A stretch of 64,000 bases of DNA from Anthopleura xanthogrammica. Its lineage: Eukaryota; Cnidaria; Anthozoa; Actiniaria; Actiniidae. Under the pieces are notes generated by a model. That model saw only the letters and a list, made by a program, of their open reading frames with translations, did not search any database and was not told the DNA's origin. The stretch lies in NCBI GenBank assembly GCA_964019055.1, contig OZ025220.1:8678647-8742646 (forward strand), read 5' to 3'. Position numbers and translations under genes: made by a program. Below, piece by piece: positions 61,333 to 64,000 of this stretch; within the stretch, counting starts at the first letter, position 1; each line of letters begins with the position of its first letter.

Positions 61333-64000
61333 ATGTACCGTGTCTATCACCTGCGACAATGGCTGGAGTGGTATTCCTGACGTCCGCTTCGATGATGGCC
61401 TCTCTTCATCTGATGGTGGAGGGGGTGGAGACGATGATGAGGATGACATATCCTTCTATACTCTTTTTGTAGTAAGTAATGCAACAATAGAATTCCCCTG
61501 AGTATTCTTTCTTAACAAGGAATGCTTTTCAGCTATGATGCAATGTTTTCCCATTTCAGACCATGTGTCATTCCCTTGAGTATTATTTCTTTCTTTACTA
61601 GGAATGCTTTTCAGCTATGGTGCAATGTTCTCCCAGTTCAGACCATGTGTCATGTGTCATTCATTCCCTTGAGTATTATTTCTTTCTTTACTAGGAGCAA
61701 TTCCTTAAAAGTATTCTCACACAAGTTATTTTGTATTATCAGGCCCAGTGTGAGAAGGACCCTGCAAAAGAGTGTTCTCCACCCCCTAAAACAGAGTTCT
61801 TTTCCTTCCGTGCAAGAACTGGCGACCATGATGTGGCTGAGTGGTCTGCAGTCCATGTCAATGGCTGTCTCTATGTCCATGTACCAGATGAAGAGATGCA
61901 GCCAGGAAGCAAAGAGTGGTAAGACTGCAGTCTAGTTCGATGATGATGATGACGATGACAACAATGATATTCAACTTTATTATATCCACTTTGAAATCAC
62001 TAGCAAATCCTGTAATCTGATTGGCTCTCAGTAGATTGATTCAAGCACGAATCGCACTATTTTGAGTCCGAATCGCATCTTTTTGTCAGCCAATCACAAT
62101 GCAACACTAGAAAAGGTAACCAATCAGATTACAGGATTGTATGTAATCAGCCAATCAGATTACAGCAAATAAGGAACATAAAATGTAGCTTTTTTCAAGT
62201 TTGACTGGAATTTTTGGTTACAAAAAGAAACAAAATACCGGCTATTTGTGAATAAATACTTTTGTATTTATCACAAATTTAGTGTCTATCTAGTATGATT
62301 TCAAAATGGATATAATAAAGTGATAATTGAACTTCGTGTCGTGCAATTTTGGTCTGATATCAAACTTGCGATTACAAATCACACTCCCGCTACGCGGTTG
62401 TGTGATTTTGTTATCGCGCGTTTGATATCAGACCAAATTGCACTCCACTTAGTTCAATTACCATTATTTATTTAGAGAGGGTGACACGTGACAGTAACGA
62501 CTTAGAACTGATAAACTTGTGTCCCTCGATTAGACATGACCTTTTTTTACATGGTCATCTAGTCCACGGCAAAGCTCTAACAATTTACAGATAGTTTAGA
62601 GCAAAGTCAGCACCTTATATTCAGGTCTTTTATGAATCTTGAGTGTTGGTTTGACCGAAGCTTGAACCTATGTACAACATCCAACAAAATAATCTGGGGC
62701 ACACTACTGAGCCAACTGCGAGGTGGTTTTACAGTGGGGACACTCGAACCGTGAACACTTTGATGTTTTTTCATACTTTTTTTCTCCTTTATCCCTTGTG
62801 TGAATCAATTGAAAATATGATTTATTTTGAATAATAAGATTATTTGAGTTCAGTGCTTCATTTTCTGAAGGTTTGAAGCAGTAGAAAGTTCATAAAATAG
62901 AAAATATAAAAATATCAAGTGTTCATGGTTTCGAGTGTCCTCACTGTAATGTGTAGTTGGTCGTAATGTGTATTGTAGTTTCAGTCAGTGCATACCTTAT
63001 CCTCCGTACATCAGATGATTCATATTTACTGTTTTTTCTCTGTTTTTTTTAGCTTTGTATCATTACTGGAGTATGCAGAAGAACAGCTCAACTGTACGCA
63101 TGTGTTTGTGTGCCTCCTCAAAGACAGGCCTGATAGAAGTAAGTTGAATAATTTGTTATTATCAAGGGATAGCCTGTGGCTTAGAACGGTTTGACTTTAC
63201 CACTGTGAGCCTTATAGGTTTGGCTACTGGTTCAATCTCTGCCGACATCAAAGTATCTGGTACTTTAGCTACCATATAGACCCCTTGCAGTAGTTGAAAT
63301 GCAGCTCAATTTGGAGGACAAAACAATAGGTTCCAATTCTCAGGAGATTGAAATTCTTCTGTTTTGTCTTCCAATTGAGCTGGTTTGACATCACCTGCAA
63401 GGGGTCCATACTTTGCAAATATATTATATATTTAATATATTTTTTGAATTCAAATGAGACCAATCCACAACCATATTTTGAAGCCAGAGATTGTTTCAGG
63501 CTGTACTTGCAGTAGTAATTATTACGATAACATCAATATCATCAGTTTCTATTAGTGCAAATATGAACAACACCTATAGAAATTATCATTATCATGGTGT
63601 TATGAAATCTTTTTTTTAGGAGCAGGCATAGGTAAGTTGGTTAGTGCGCGGCCTTCAAAGCTAGAGGTCCACGGTTTGATCCTCAAGATCTCCACGTCTG
63701 TTTCGACTTATCTCTAATCCGTGTAGCTTCAGCTTTGAATACTCTTAAAACAGAGCCCTGATGGAGAGGGGGTAAAGTGCACACCGTCAGCTCCCTGGAA
63801 GACCAGCTTCTAGCTGAAGGAACACTGACGTTAAATAAGACCTTTACCTTTTTGATTTTTGATATTGATAATTGCTTTTCTTTGACCCTAACAGCCTCGA
63901 TGATGAGAGCATTCATGTATATGGGCTTTCAAACCGTCAAACCAGGACATGAATTGGTCCCTGATGACCCCAGCTATGTATTCTTGGCTTATACAATAGA
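61333..64000 (+). CDS. OAZ: Ornithine decarboxylase antizyme, +1 frameshifted; 3' end beyond window
   Basis: Antizyme binds ornithine decarboxylase, sends it to the proteasome without ubiquitin and blocks polyamine uptake. A non-coding exon ends at 60309. ORF1 starts at 61333 (AAAATG) and ends after 15 codons at TGA 61378-61380. ORF2 continues in +1 frame from GAC (61379) through exons 61323-61471, 61743-61918, 63053-63138 and 63895 to past the window end; all junctions keep phase. Family blocks: DVRFDDG..DDDEDD acidic N-part, EWSAVHVNGCLYVHVPDEE, FVSLLEYAEEQLNCTHVFVC, RAFMYMGFQTVKPGHELVP and YVFLAYTI. These match the conserved C-terminal ODC-binding and degradation domain. No in-frame ATG occurs in the upstream exon; its frame closes at a TAA at 60272. 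Expression is expected to rise with polyamines through frameshifting. Confidence 0.95.
61372..61381 (+). promoter_or_regulatory. Programmed +1 ribosomal frameshift site (TAT TCC TGA C)
   Basis: ORF1 reads TGG-TAT-TCC-TGA; moving +1 over the T of TGA gives TCC-GAC and enters ORF2. The classical antizyme slip site is TCC-TGA-T, so TCC-TGA-C is a variant. Confidence 0.93.
61541..61700. mobile_element. Family B, two tandem partial arms in antizyme intron
   Basis: GCAATGTTTTCCCATTTCAGACCATGTGTCATTCCC and a second copy at about 61620 with a duplicated CATGTGT, both followed by CTTGAGTATTATTTCTTTC. Confidence 0.75.
61973..62321. mobile_element. Inverted-repeat element L1
   Basis: Left end ACTTTATTATATCCACTTTG, right end TTTCAAAATGGATATAATAAAG. 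An inner inverted pair AATCCTGTAATCTGATTGGC / GCCAATCAGATTACAG lies at 62009-62165. Confidence 0.8.
62320..62472. mobile_element. Adjacent hairpin element L2
   Basis: Arms GATAATTGAACT..GTGCAATTTTGGTCTGATATC and GATATCAGACCAAATTGCACT..AGTTCAATTACC. It abuts element L1 directly. Confidence 0.85.
63277..63408. mobile_element. Hairpin MITE family A, complete copy with TA duplication (antizyme intron)
   Basis: Begins TAGACCCCTTGCAGTAG, ends CTGCAAGGGGTCCA, flanked by TA on both sides; internal arms present. Confidence 0.92.
63618..63830 (+). mobile_element. tRNA-derived SINE, family 2
   Basis: AGGTAAGTTGGTTAGTGCGC then CGGTTTGATCCTC (B-box-like). It shares ~120 bp with 14105-14260 (GACTTATCTCTAATCCGTGTAGCTTCAGCTTTGAATA). 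Confidence 0.72.

Overview
The window is animal nuclear DNA: intron-rich, AT-rich, crowded with microsatellites, short hairpin transposons (MITEs), tRNA-derived SINEs and a LINE remnant. A small secreted di-cysteine-repeat protein of galaxin type, the animal gene set (KIF23, METTL13, ILF2/NF45, antizyme) and the repeat landscape suggest a cnidarian, most likely an anthozoan (coral or sea anemone). That placement is inference; no species-specific marker was seen.

Layout. 1-6.06 kb (+): 3' part of a gene joining a 20-residue repeat N-terminus to a Sec14/CRAL-TRIO module that resembles the lipid-binding half of PTPN9/MEG2, with no phosphatase domain. 6.75-7.88 kb (-): single-exon GT31 beta-1,3-glycosyltransferase. 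8-11.5 kb: intergenic with three hairpin elements. 11.49-25.57 kb (-): KIF23/MKLP1 mitotic kinesin in about 33 coding exons. 26.1-26.7 kb: pure TCTG array. 27.15-28.15 kb (-): two-exon galaxin-like secreted protein with its own TATA box. 32.2-35.7 kb (+): a 1159-codon uninterrupted ORF with ankyrin-like repeats, a pseudokinase with a DFD motif and a KEN ribonuclease domain, the architecture of vertebrate RNase L. 37.4-37.9 kb: CACCAT array. 41.24-47.65 kb (+): METTL13, 11 exons, 685 residues. 48.73-55.46 kb (-): ILF2/NF45, 16 exons, tail-to-tail with METTL13. 57.03-58.68 kb (-): type II Golgi-type fucosyltransferase-like protein, two exons. 60.1-64.0 kb (+): ornithine decarboxylase antizyme with its +1 programmed frameshift site; its 3' end lies beyond the window.

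The genes are independent loci, not an operon. Two relate to RNA or dsRNA biology (the RNase L-like protein and NF45) and two probably act in Golgi glycosylation, but only loose proximity links them. The most interesting item is the RNase L-like gene, because RNase L is usually described as a vertebrate antiviral effector. Exon borders were derived by matching splice consensus, reading-frame phase and family similarity by eye; no alignment or transcript data were available.
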